This document shows, one piece after another, positions 45,311 through 54,578 of a stretch of DNA of 64,000 nt. The stretch is from Mycobacterium sp. (GTDB lineage: Bacteria > Actinomycetota > Actinomycetes > Mycobacteriales > Mycobacteriaceae): the NCBI RefSeq assembly GCF_002863225.1, contig NZ_PKEK01000067.1, positions 1 through 64,000 on the forward strand, read 5' to 3'. Position 1 is the first letter of the stretch; each line of letters opens with the position of its first letter. The notes under the pieces were generated by a model. The model made no database searches, was not told the origin of the DNA, and worked only from the letters and a program-made list of their open reading frames with translations. The position numbers were made by a program, and so were the translations under genes.

Positions 45311-46330
45311 ATGGAGGTCGACATCGCTTCCTACCTCGCCGAGAACGGCGAATTCGCCCGTGACACCGAATACATCGACACCCGGATCACCGCTGACGGT
45401 CGCGACGGTTATCCCGTGGAACCGGGCCGCTATCGGCTGATCGTGGCGAGGGCTTGTCCGTGGGCCAACCGCGCAATCATCGTCCGGCGGCTGCTTGGCC
45501 TGGAAGATGTTCTCTCCATTGGGTTTTGCGGTCCGACGCATGATGAGCGCAGCTGGACGTTCGACCTCGACCCCGACGGCGTCGACCCGGTGCTGAAGAT
45601 CCCGCGCCTGCAGGACGCCTACTTTGCCCGCTTCCCGGACTACCCCAAGGGCATCACAGTGCCCGCGATCGTCGACGTTTCCAGCGGAGCGGTCGTCACC
45701 AACGACTTCCCGCAGATGACGCTGGACCTGTCGACCGAATGGGCCGCCCATCACCGCGACGGCGCCCCGCAGTTGTATCCCGAACCGCTGCGCGCCGAGA
45801 TCGACGAGGTGAGCAAGCGGATCTACACCGAGATCAACAACGGCGTCTACCGCTGCGGTTTCGCCGGCTCGCAGCAGGCTTACGAGGCCGCGTACGACCG
45901 GCTGTTCACCGCTGTCGACTGGGTGAGCGATCGGTTGGAGACGCAGCGGTACCTGGTCGGCGAGACGATCACCGAAGCCGACGTGCGGCTGTTCACGACG
46001 CTGGCCCGCTTCGACGCGGTCTACCACGGGCATTTCAAGTGCAACCGAAGCAAGCTCGCCGAGCTGCCCGTGTTGTGGGCGTACGCGCGAGACCTGTTCC
46101 AAACGCCGGGTTTTGGCGACACCACCGACTTCGTCCAGATCAAGCAGCACTATTACGTGGTGCACAAGGACATCAACCCGAGCGGGATTGTGCCGAAGGG
46201 TCCGGAGCTGGCCAACTGGCTGACGCCGCACGGCCGGGAGTCGTTGGGCGGCAAGCCTTTCGGTGACGGTACGCCGCCCGGTCCGACCCGTGACGGCGAG
46301 CAGGTGCCGGCCGGCCACGGCGCGGGCTGA
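45311..46330 (+). CDS. Glutathionyl-hydroquinone reductase-like (Ecm4/YqjG) GST family protein
   Basis: A 339-residue GST-fold protein. The nucleophile lies in ARACPWANR, Cys about 49, matching the CPWA motif. The substrate-binding parts include YPKGITVPAIVDVSSGAVVTNDF and the C-terminal helical domain with QRYLVGETITEADVRLFTTLARFDAVYHGHFKCN. Ecm4 enzymes reduce glutathionyl-hydroquinones. Mycobacteria make mycothiol rather than glutathione, so a mycothiol-linked reaction is more likely (inference). It is not at this place in M. tuberculosis, where PE_PGRS and fadE10 genes occur. Confidence 0.87.
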   Translation: MEVDIASYLAENGEFARDTEYIDTRITADGRDGYPVEPGRYRLIVARACPWANRAIIVRRLLGLEDVLSIGFCGPTHDERSWTFDLDPDGVDPVLKIPRLQDAYFARFPDYPKGITVPAIVDVSSGAVVTNDFPQMTLDLSTEWAAHHRDGAPQLYPEPLRAEIDEVSKRIYTEINNGVYRCGFAGSQQAYEAAYDRLFTAVDWVSDRLETQRYLVGETITEADVRLFTTLARFDAVYHGHFKCNRSKLAELPVLWAYARDLFQTPGFGDTTDFVQIKQHYYVVHKDINPSGIVPKGPELANWLTPHGRESLGGKPFGDGTPPGPTRDGEQVPAGHGAG

Positions 46331-46406
46331 CCTCGCCGGTTTCGAATGGTGCGATCCAGGACATCCTGCTCACACGCACGTGCCGCAGCCGACAGGAAGA
46401 TCCCGC

Positions 46407-46571
46407 GTGAACCAGCCCAGCAGCAATCCTGATCCCGAGCCCGAGGACGCCCGGGAGGTGACCGCGGAGCAACGCGACGTTCAAGACAAACTGGACCATC
46501 AAGGCGGTGACCCGGACGCGCCGGGTCAACAACAATCCCGGCACAACACCGCGGGCGAGAGCACCCGGTAA
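46407..46571 (+). CDS. Small acidic, disordered protein, hypothetical
   Basis: A 54-residue ORF from a GTG (VNQPSSNPDPEPEDAREVTAEQRDVQDKLDHQGGDPDAPGQQQ) with an AGGAAG site upstream. The composition is acidic, Gln/Pro-rich and without hydrophobic core, suggesting an intrinsically disordered peptide. It lies alone between the Ecm4-like gene and a convergent gene. Low complexity makes chance translation possible. Confidence 0.42.
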   Translation: MNQPSSNPDPEPEDAREVTAEQRDVQDKLDHQGGDPDAPGQQQSRHNTAGESTR

Positions 46572-46586
46572 GTCACCGCGCGCGCG

Positions 46587-47078
46587 TCAGCTCCACACCG
46601 TCCGGACCGACCATTCCGCGTGCGGCACGCCCTGGACCTCCCCGTTCGGGTCGACGTAGGCCGTCATCAACTGCACGGCAATACCGGTCAGCCGCCCGTT
46701 GTGGGAGTCGACGGTCGGGATGGTGACGGCTAATCGGCTGCCCGGCCGGTAGAACGTCGTCGCGGGAACTGCCGAGTCCTCATACACCGTCAGCAGCCAC
46801 CACGGCGCCTCGCCGATCGACTTTGGTACTGAAAGTTGCACGGGGGCACGTGAATTCACCTGGAGTTGGCCCTGCGTCCCAGGGTTCTGGCAGTCGGTGA
46901 GGTCGAGCACGTTGCAGTAGCGGTAGGGCCCGACCCGCGTCGAGTGTCCGCCTGAGTACGCGCTGATCTCGGGACGCACCGGCCCGCGGTGATACGCCAG
47001 CGTCCACGCGCCGACTCCGGCTGCGGTCGCCAAGATCGCCACGATCGCAAGCAGCGCATACTTTTTCGCTGATCTCAC
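46587..47078 (-). CDS. DUF2771 exported protein (Rv0875c-like)
   Basis: A 163-residue protein from the GTG at 47078, whose codon overlaps the stop of the MFS gene (GTGA); the longer track ORF starts within that gene and is rejected. A membrane/signal helix (LLAIVAILATAAGVGAWTLAYH) is followed by an extracytoplasmic domain with YCNVLDLTDCQ and VPKSIGEAPWWLLTVYE, the DUF2771 pattern. Matches Rv0875c (162 aa) in size and order. Translationally coupled to the upstream MFS transporter; role unknown. Confidence 0.83.
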   Translation of the reverse strand: MRSAKKYALLAIVAILATAAGVGAWTLAYHRGPVRPEISAYSGGHSTRVGPYRYCNVLDLTDCQNPGTQGQLQVNSRAPVQLSVPKSIGEAPWWLLTVYEDSAVPATTFYRPGSRLAVTIPTVDSHNGRLTGIAVQLMTAYVDPNGEVQGVPHAEWSVRTVWS

Positions 47079-48778
47079 GATCGCGGCACCGACGCGGCCT
47101 GACGCTCGCGATGGCCGCCCTCCTGCTCGACCATCACCGGGCGGTTGCCGCCCAGTCCGGGGATCAGCGAGTCGCCGTGGAAGCTGACTACCGTCTGCGC
47201 CAGGCTGAGAATCAACACCGACGTCACGACACTGAAGCCGACCCACAGGTCGGTGTAGAGCAGCACGCCCATCGCGCCGCCGAGCACCCAGGCGAGTTGC
47301 AGCGTGGACTCCGAGCGTCCGAACGCCGACGCTCGCGACTCCTCCGGCAGATCGTCCTGTAGCGACGCGTCGAGCGCAGCCTTCGCGATCGCGCTCGACC
47401 CCGACGTCACCAGCGTGGCTATCACGACCATCAGCTGCGTGCCGGCCACCGCCGCGGCCAGTGCGACAACCGTCACGGCCAGGGCGCAGCGCAGCACCAG
47501 CACCGCGGGCCGACCCAGTCGCAGCCGGGCACTGGCGAAGTTTCCGGCGAAGTTGCCGATGCCGGCGGCCGCGCCGATCATGCCGAGCATGGCCAGCTGC
47601 CGCCAGCCGTTGGCGTGGTGCGCCTTGGCGACGAATGCCGGATACAAGAACAGGAACCCGACCATCACCTTGATCGTGCAGTTACCCCACAGTGAGGTGA
47701 TGATGTTGCGGCCCAACGGTTGTCGAAGCGCTCCGCTGGCGCGGCGGACCTCATCGGGCCAGCTGCGGCTTGGCGTGTCCTGGCGGTAGCTCAAGGTTGC
47801 GGGCACCTCGCCGGCGGTGACTTCGACCCACCGCGGGATGCGCATCGACAGCGCGGCCCCGCTAACCGTCACCGCGATGACGACAAACAGCGCGCCCGGT
47901 AGCTGGAGCAGTCGGTCGCAGCCGTACTCGATGCCGCCGGCGATACCGCCGCCGACGATCGTGCCGCCGAGCAGGCCGAACATGGTCAACCGCGAATTCA
48001 CCCGGACCAGATCGATCGTGGGCGGCATCACCCGCGGCGTGACCGCGCTGCGCAGCACGCTGAACGACTTCGAGAAAACCATCATCATCAACGCGCAGGG
48101 ATACAGCACCCAGGATTTATAGCCGCCGGTGGCGGCGTCGTAGTTGGTGATCAGGACCACCGCCAACACCGTGCGAAGCGCGAACGACGCGGCGAGCGCG
48201 ACCCGGCGACCGTGCTGCAGCCGGTCCAGCGCCGGCCCGATCAGCGGGGCGATCACGGCAAACGGCGCGATGGTGATGAGCAGGTACAGCGCCACCCTGT
48301 CCTTGCTCTCGCCGGTGGCCGCGGCGAAGAACAACGTGTTGGCCAGCGCAACCGCCATCGCCGCGTCGGTGGCGAAGTTGGCCACCACCGGCCAGGTCAA
48401 CGCCGTCAGCCCGGATTTGTCGGCACCGTCGGCGGTGGCGGCCCGCTGCACCAGGTCATACATCCGCGATCCCATTTCGCGGCTGCGCTGGGCGGCGGCC
48501 CTGGTGACGGTGACCCGCTCACCGGACGAGCCGGCTCGCGGCGGCTCGGTGCGGCGTTGGGAATTGCTGTCGCGGTTCAGCGGCGGCAGATAGCGATTGG
48601 AGCTGGGCATCGGCGGCGACCGGTGGGCACGGCGCTGGTCCGGCTCCTCGGCCGGATAGTTGGCCATGCCGGGATGCTCGTCGGTCGGCCCGGTTCGACC
48701 ACGTCTGCCGGGTGCCGAGCTGCGGCCGGCATCCCGGTTGTCACCCCGCCGTCCAGCCATACCTCGATTCTCACCCAT
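47075..48778 (-). CDS. MFS-type transporter with long hydrophilic N terminus (Rv0876c-like)
   Basis: A 567-residue protein if started at ATG 48778, 561 if at ATG 48760; the track start 48973 would run over the divergent gene. About 100 polar N-terminal residues (DNRDAGRSS, ANYPAEEPDQRRAH) precede about 11-12 membrane helices. MFS-like loops include PLIGPALDRLQHGRR and DDLPEESRASAFGRSESTLQ. It is the counterpart of Rv0876c. The next gene starts inside its last codon, so MFS and DUF2771 form a unit. Substrate unknown. Confidence 0.8.
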   Translation of the reverse strand: MGENRGMAGRRGDNRDAGRSSAPGRRGRTGPTDEHPGMANYPAEEPDQRRAHRSPPMPSSNRYLPPLNRDSNSQRRTEPPRAGSSGERVTVTRAAAQRSREMGSRMYDLVQRAATADGADKSGLTALTWPVVANFATDAAMAVALANTLFFAAATGESKDRVALYLLITIAPFAVIAPLIGPALDRLQHGRRVALAASFALRTVLAVVLITNYDAATGGYKSWVLYPCALMMMVFSKSFSVLRSAVTPRVMPPTIDLVRVNSRLTMFGLLGGTIVGGGIAGGIEYGCDRLLQLPGALFVVIAVTVSGAALSMRIPRWVEVTAGEVPATLSYRQDTPSRSWPDEVRRASGALRQPLGRNIITSLWGNCTIKVMVGFLFLYPAFVAKAHHANGWRQLAMLGMIGAAAGIGNFAGNFASARLRLGRPAVLVLRCALAVTVVALAAAVAGTQLMVVIATLVTSGSSAIAKAALDASLQDDLPEESRASAFGRSESTLQLAWVLGGAMGVLLYTDLWVGFSVVTSVLILSLAQTVVSFHGDSLIPGLGGNRPVMVEQEGGHRERQAASVPRS

Positions 48779-48848
48779 CCCGGCTGCGCTGGTGTGCAGG
48801 CGACCGGTGTGGCCATACCTCGCATATGTGCGGCAGAATCGAAGGCCC

Positions 48849-49823
48849 ATGGAAACAACCGACGATGTGACCAGATCGAGCACGACGGAGTGGTCGCCTG
48901 AATTGGCGACCGTTCTGACCGGCGCGGCCGATCTGGCCCGCGCGGCCGTGGTCGAGAGCAGCGGTGTCGACACCGTGGGGGAGTACCTGGGCGTCGGCTA
49001 CGAGGACCCGACCAGCGCGACGCACCGTTTCCTGGCCCACCTTCCCGGTTACCAGGGTTGGCAGTGGGCGGTCGTGGTCGCCAGTTACCCGGGGGCCGAC
49101 CACGCGACCGTCAGCGAGGTGGTGCTGGTCCCCGGGCCGGAGTCACTGCTGGCGCCGGAGTGGCTGCCCTGGGATCAGCGTGTCCGGGCCGGCGACCTGA
49201 GTCCGGGCGATCTGCTTGCGCCGGCATTGGACGACCCACGACTGGTGCCCGGTTACCTGTCGTCCGGTGACCCGCAGGTCGACGAGACTGCGGCTGAGAT
49301 CGGGCTGGGGCGCCGTCAGGTGATGAGCGCCTGGGGGCGTGCTGAGGCCGCAGAACGGTGGCACGACGGCGATCACGGACCCCGCGCCCAAATGGCGCAG
49401 TCCACCAAGCGGGTCTGCCGCGACTGCGGGTTCTTCCTGCCGCTGGCGGGTTCACTCGGTGCGATGTTCGGAGTCTGCGGCAACGAACTGTCGGCCGACG
49501 GTCATGTGGTCGACTTCGAATACGGTTGCGGCGCGCATTCCGACACTCCCGCTCCGGCAGGCGGCGGCTCGCCGATGTACGACCCGTTCGACGACGGCGT
49601 GCTCGACGTCAGCGAAAAGCCGGCCGAGCCTCCCGCCGAGGAGACGGCGGAAGTTTCCGACGAGGCAGTGGAAGCGCCCGAGGCGGCTGTCGAACCACCA
49701 GCTGAGGTGCCGGCCACCGAGCCCGCTGAGACGATCGCTGAGCCGGCGGCGGCCACGCCTGTCGAGGAACCCGCCCAGGAATCGGCGCAGGAACCCGGCG
49801 ACGGATCGACGGAGCCCAGTTAG
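48849..49823 (+). CDS. DUF3027 protein with acidic C-terminal extension (Rv0877-like)
   Basis: A 324-residue protein. The DUF3027 core (about 1-220) contains TTVLTGAADLARAAVVE-like ATVLTGAADLARAAVVESSG, GYQGWQWAVVVASYPGADHATVSEVVLVPG, and a Cys cluster (VCRDCGFFLP, VCGNE, YGCGAHS) that may bind zinc. The last 100 residues are repetitive Pro/Glu/Ala. The tail is longer than I expect for Rv0877 (262 aa). The start ATG at 48849 is the first that keeps the domain intact. Function unknown. Confidence 0.83.
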   Translation: METTDDVTRSSTTEWSPELATVLTGAADLARAAVVESSGVDTVGEYLGVGYEDPTSATHRFLAHLPGYQGWQWAVVVASYPGADHATVSEVVLVPGPESLLAPEWLPWDQRVRAGDLSPGDLLAPALDDPRLVPGYLSSGDPQVDETAAEIGLGRRQVMSAWGRAEAAERWHDGDHGPRAQMAQSTKRVCRDCGFFLPLAGSLGAMFGVCGNELSADGHVVDFEYGCGAHSDTPAPAGGGSPMYDPFDDGVLDVSEKPAEPPAEETAEVSDEAVEAPEAAVEPPAEVPATEPAETIAEPAAATPVEEPAQESAQEPGDGSTEPS

Positions 49824-50275
49824 GCGTTCTCGGCAGCGGCCTTGATTCTGGCCAGCGAGACGTTCATTCCCTCGACGAGTTCGCGCTCGAAGCTGTCGGT
49901 TCCGCCCATCAACGCATTGACCGCCACGCTGGAGATCGGCTTGACGCCGTTCTCGGCGTGCCGGCTCTCGATCACCCGGGTGCCGTCCGCGAGCGGCTGC
50001 AGCTCGTAGCTCCAGATGGTGTTGTTCAAATTGACCCGGAATGCCAGCTTTTGCTCCGGGACCAACTCGACGATGGTGGAGGTGGTCGGCCAGACCAGCA
50101 GTTTGCGGCGGTTGAGGTTGAGGGTGCGGGTGCCGGGGCGGACCTGCCCCAACGGCCGCATCAAGCGGCACTGCGAACTCCACTGCGGCATCCGACGAAA
50201 GTCACTGATCAACGCCCACACGGTCGGCAGGGGTGCGTTGATGTCGATCTGGGCTTGCAGTAGCGGCGCCGCCAT
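49820..50275 (-). CDS. SRPBCC family protein (polyketide cyclase/dehydrase-like)
   Basis: A 151-residue helix-grip protein starting MAAPLLQAQIDINAPLPTVWALISDFRRMPQWSSQC, with a C-terminal long helix GTDSFERELVEGMNVSLARI. It is not one of the three close SRPBCC relatives earlier in the window. Its stop overlaps the DUF3027 stop in a TTAG. Occupies the place where H37Rv has PPE13. Ligand unknown. Confidence 0.83.
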   Translation of the reverse strand: MAAPLLQAQIDINAPLPTVWALISDFRRMPQWSSQCRLMRPLGQVRPGTRTLNLNRRKLLVWPTTSTIVELVPEQKLAFRVNLNNTIWSYELQPLADGTRVIESRHAENGVKPISSVAVNALMGGTDSFERELVEGMNVSLARIKAAAENA

Positions 50276-50286
50276 ATCCCGAACCC

Positions 50287-50559
50287 CTAACCCCTGGGCT
50301 CGGTGGTGAGCCCGGTCTGAGCGCCGCGCGCGCCCCGGCGGGCAGCCGCGCGCTGCCACAGGAAAATCGATGTGCCCAGGACGCCGACGACGAGTCCGGC
50401 CAGCGTCAGCGGTCGCCAAGCGGTCAGGGCGGGTACGACGAACGCCGCCACCGCTGCGACCAGCCACAGCAGGGCGCCGACCGCGATGACCGGCTGCGGA
50501 TCCAGCAACACAGCAGGTAGCGGTGGCGGCTCAACGATCTTGCCGGGCTCGTCGGACAT
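50287..50559 (-). CDS. DUF2530 small membrane protein (Rv0879c-like)
   Basis: A 90-residue protein with two membrane helices (VIAVGALLWLVAAVAAFVVPAL and LTLAGLVVGVLGTSIFLW) and a Pro-rich N terminus (EPPPLPAVLLDPQ), the DUF2530 pattern; Rv0879c has the same size. The ATG at 50559 excludes the tandem repeat lying upstream, which can be read in frame from ATG 50715 (MPLAAGIVVKL) as an alternative, longer start. Confidence 0.78.
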   Translation of the reverse strand: MSDEPGKIVEPPPLPAVLLDPQPVIAVGALLWLVAAVAAFVVPALTAWRPLTLAGLVVGVLGTSIFLWQRAAARRGARGAQTGLTTEPRG

Positions 50560-50571
50560 CGTGATCAAGAT

Positions 50572-50713
50572 AGCTTGACGACGATGCCGGCCGCGAGCGG
50601 CCGGAGGAGAAGTCGAGCCGTGGGGTGAGCTTGACGACGATGCCGGCCGCGAGCGGCCGGAGGAGAAGTCGAGCCGTGGGGTGAGCTTGACGACGATGCC
50701 GGCCGCGAGCGGC
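50572..50713. repeat. Tandem repeat, 56-bp unit, 2.5 copies, each with a perfect palindrome
   Basis: Units begin at 50572, 50628 and 50684; the first two are identical and the third stops after 30 bases. Each full unit contains CCGGCCGC-GA-GCGGCCGG, a perfect 8-bp hairpin (first at 50587-50604). It lies between the divergent DUF2530 and MarR genes. Unit starts with AGCTTGACGACGATG and ends with GTCGAGCCGTGGGGTG. Confidence 0.95.
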
Positions 50714-50764
50714 ATGTCTGTCCTCGTCTCGGTGATTCGATGTTGACGTTTCGGCGTTCTGTCG

Positions 50765-50770
50765 TAACCT
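50765..50770 (+). promoter_or_regulatory. Leaderless-type -10 box TAACCT of the MarR gene
   Basis: TANNNT hexamer ending seven bases before the GTG at 50778, with no ribosome site. Confidence 0.42.
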
Positions 50771-50777
50771 TCGCGCT

Positions 50778-51209
50778 GTGATCGATGGCGATAGCCGGTT
50801 GGCCAGCGACCTGTCGCTCGCGGTGATGCGGCTGTCTCGGCAGCTGCGGTTTCGCCGCCCGCAGTCCCCGGTGTCGCTGTCACAACTGTCCGCACTGGCG
50901 ACCTTGGCGAACTTCGGCCCGATGACGCCGGGAGCGCTGGCGATCAGGGAGCGGGTCCGCCCGCCGTCGATGACGCGAGTGATCGCTTCGCTGGCCGAAC
51001 TGGGCTTCGTCGACCGTGTCGCACACCCCGACGACGGCCGCCAGGTGCTGGTGTCGGTGTCCGAAGCCGGCGCTGATTTGATGGAGGCCGAGCGTCGGGC
51101 CAGTCAAGAATGGCTGACGCAGCGGCTGGAAACCCTCGGCGTTCCCGAACGTGACACGCTGCGGGTGGCGGCCGACCTGATGCTCGCTTTGGTCGACGAA
51201 AGCCCTTGA
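50778..51209 (+). CDS. MarR family transcriptional regulator (Rv0880-like)
   Basis: A 143-residue winged-helix regulator. The recognition region is [65 protein letters not shown] (about 34-100), with the wing at DDGRQ. It starts at a GTG and its stop overlaps the next start codon (TTGA), so it is cotranslated with an RNA methyltransferase. In M. tuberculosis Rv0880 has been linked to redox and lysosomotropic responses. The repeat upstream may hold its operator. Confidence 0.9.
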   Translation: MIDGDSRLASDLSLAVMRLSRQLRFRRPQSPVSLSQLSALATLANFGPMTPGALAIRERVRPPSMTRVIASLAELGFVDRVAHPDDGRQVLVSVSEAGADLMEAERRASQEWLTQRLETLGVPERDTLRVAADLMLALVDESP

Positions 51210-52030
51210 GCGCGAACGACAGTGTGATCGTCTGCGACATCGACGATCCCGACGATCCGCGGCTGGACAACTTCCGCGACCTGAACAGCATCGACCGGCG
51301 TCCGGATCTGCCCAGCGGCAAAGGCTTGGTGATCGCCGAGGGTGTGTTGGTCGTGCAGCGGATGCTGGCCTCGCCGTTCACCCCGCTGGCGTTACTCGGC
51401 ACCGACCGCAGACTGGCCGAACTGAGCGCCGATCTGGCCGGCAATTCCGCTCCCTACTACCGGGTTTCGGCCGAAGTGATGGCCGAGGCGGTCGGCTTTC
51501 ACCTGAACCGCGGCGTGCTCGCCGCCGCGCGTCGCGCACCCGACCGTTCCGTCGCCGAGGTGGTGGACGGCGCCAGGACTGTCGCGGTGCTCGAGGGAGT
51601 CAACGACCATGAAAACCTGGGCTCCATCTTCCGCAACGCGGCCGGGCTGAACGTCGACGCCGTGGTCTTCGGCAGCGGCTGCGCCGATCCGTTGTACCGG
51701 CGTGCGGTGCGGGTGTCGATGGGTCACGCTCTACTAGTGCCGTTCGCCCGGGCAGCAGACTGGCCGTCGGAGCTGAAGACGTTGCAGCAGAGAGGTTTTC
51801 GACTGCTGGCGATGACACCCGCTGCCGATTCCAAGGCGTTGCCGGAGGCGATGGCGGCGGTGCACGGCGAGCGGGTCGCGATCCTGGTCGGCGCCGAGGG
51901 TCCGGGGTTGAGCTACGCCGCCATGAAGGCCAGTGATCTGCGTGTCCGGATCCCGATGTCCCGCGGAACCGATTCGCTCAATGTCGCCACGGCCGCGGCG
52001 CTGGCGTTCTACGAGCGGGCTCGCGTGTGA
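51206..52030 (+). CDS. TrmH/SpoU family RNA 2'-O-methyltransferase (Rv0881-like)
   Basis: A 274-residue SPOUT methyltransferase starting at TTG. Motif 1 is [28 protein letters not shown], motif 2 [11 protein letters not shown] and motif 3 [26 protein letters not shown]; the Arg and Asn of the knot are present. The N-terminal substrate-binding domain spans about 1-110. It modifies ribose 2'-OH in rRNA or tRNA; the target is not shown by the sequence. In an operon with MarR. Confidence 0.9.
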   Translation: MSANDSVIVCDIDDPDDPRLDNFRDLNSIDRRPDLPSGKGLVIAEGVLVVQRMLASPFTPLALLGTDRRLAELSADLAGNSAPYYRVSAEVMAEAVGFHLNRGVLAAARRAPDRSVAEVVDGARTVAVLEGVNDHENLGSIFRNAAGLNVDAVVFGSGCADPLYRRAVRVSMGHALLVPFARAADWPSELKTLQQRGFRLLAMTPAADSKALPEAMAAVHGERVAILVGAEGPGLSYAAMKASDLRVRIPMSRGTDSLNVATAAALAFYERARV

Positions 52031-52053
52031 TGTCCTGACTTTCCCGGTCGCGC

Positions 52054-52059
52054 TAGAGT
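52054..52059 (+). promoter_or_regulatory. Leaderless-type -10 box TAGAGT
   Basis: TANNNT hexamer ending six bases before the GTG at 52066; no ribosome site. Confidence 0.42.
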
Positions 52060-52065
52060 TCAAGC

Positions 52066-52335
52066 GTGACGACCCACGAATCCACGCCCTGGGCAATGGG
52101 TTTGACCGTCGCCGGATTCGTCGCCGCGGCCACCTCGGTCGCTGTCGTGGTGCTGAGCCTAGGCTTGATCCGGGTCCATCCGCTGCTGGCAGTCGGGCTG
52201 AATGTCGTTGCGGCCGGCGGCCTTGCGCCCACGCTGTGGGGCTGGCGGCGAACACCGGTGGTTCGCTGGCTGGTTCTCGGCGCTGGCGTCGGTGTGGCGA
52301 TCGCCTGGTTGGCCTTGGTCGCGATGGCCCTCTGA
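52066..52335 (+). CDS. DUF2537 small membrane protein (Rv0882-like)
   Basis: An 89-residue protein with three hydrophobic segments (MGLTVAGFVAAATSVAVVVLSLGL, LLAVGLNVVAAGGL, WLVLGAGVGVAIAWLALVAM), starting at a GTG. It matches the DUF2537 family at the Rv0882 position. The stop is nine bases from the convergent sepH stop. Function unknown. Confidence 0.78.
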   Translation: MTTHESTPWAMGLTVAGFVAAATSVAVVVLSLGLIRVHPLLAVGLNVVAAGGLAPTLWGWRRTPVVRWLVLGAGVGVAIAWLALVAMAL

Positions 52336-52343
52336 CGCAGCGG

Positions 52344-53138
52344 TCAGCGCTGGCCGCTGGAGCGAACCCCCAGCAGCACGTCTTCCCATGCCGGCACCGC
52401 CGGCTTGGCTTTGCCGCGGCGGGCGCGCGGCTGCTCGACCACCGGCTCGGGCTCGGGGGCTTCGGTGACCACCGGCGCGGGAGCCGGGGTCGGCTCGGCG
52501 TCGTCGAAGTCGAGCTGGGCCAGCGGAGCAACCGGACGCAGTATCGGACGGTCGAAGTTCGGGTCGATCAGCTCACTGGCGGCGTCGTCCACCGCGGTCA
52601 CGGTCCCGCCGTGCGCCCCCGGGCAGAACCGGAAATGGGCGAGGTTGTCCGAGCGGCCGGCCTTCCAGCCCAGCTGCACGGTCCAGCGACCGTCTTCGTT
52701 GCGCCACGCATCCCAGGAGGTGCTGTCGGGGTTCAGGCCGCGCGCGACCAGCGACGTGGTCACCGTCTCCAGCAGCGTGAGCACCGCGGGGCCGTCGGCG
52801 AGAACGGGGTGTGCGGCGGTTGCCAGCTCGGCGGCGCGGGCACGCTCCAACAGCACCGGGTGGGCGAACCGCTCGACCCGAGAGATCTCCACCCCGGCGG
52901 ACTCGGCGAGCTGCTCGACCGACGCACCCGCGCGGATGCGGGCCTGAATGTCCTTGGGACGCAACATGCTGCTCGTTTCGATCTCGATGTGGGTCTGATT
53001 CACCCGGGCTTCGTCGCCGCGGACCGCTGCACGCAATCGGTCGTCGACGCGGACCCTGAATTTGTCGGCGGGGTTGTCACCCTCGCAGATGAGGTGTTTG
53101 CCGTCGACGTCGAGTCCGACGATCTTGAGTTCCCGCAT
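52344..53138 (-). CDS. sepH: Septation protein SepH (DUF3071)
   Basis: A 264-residue cell-division protein in the Rv0883c place. The DUF3071 N-terminal domain (about 1-70: MRELKIVGLDVDGKHLICEGDNPADKFRVRVDDRL) leads to a helix-turn-helix-like RPKDIQARIRAGASVEQLAESAGVEISRVERFAHPVLLERARAAELA. The C-terminal part is Pro/Glu-rich and basic. SepH stimulates FtsZ assembly in Streptomyces and mycobacteria. The ATG at 53138 has a GAGGAG site; the track start adds 12 foreign residues. Confidence 0.9.
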   Translation of the reverse strand: MRELKIVGLDVDGKHLICEGDNPADKFRVRVDDRLRAAVRGDEARVNQTHIEIETSSMLRPKDIQARIRAGASVEQLAESAGVEISRVERFAHPVLLERARAAELATAAHPVLADGPAVLTLLETVTTSLVARGLNPDSTSWDAWRNEDGRWTVQLGWKAGRSDNLAHFRFCPGAHGGTVTAVDDAASELIDPNFDRPILRPVAPLAQLDFDDAEPTPAPAPVVTEAPEPEPVVEQPRARRGKAKPAVPAWEDVLLGVRSSGQR

Positions 53139-53261
53139 GGTGTCTCCTCGCAGGTTCCTCGCAGACCAACGCATGAGGTCCGCTCACGCGCACTGTAACT
53201 CAGCCGGCGATCCAAGCCCGGGTGGACACGCGGTGACACCTGGGCTTTTTCCATATGAACG

Positions 53262-54457
<1,196 letters not shown>

Positions 54458-54578
54458 GTACACAAATGTTCACGGCTGCAGCACAAAGGGCATTTCGGGT
54501 CTAGTAAGTTCCCGATACCTTGGGTACTGTGCTGGACATAGCACGTCCAAATGTAAACCTCATTGAGGAGGCCTCAGG

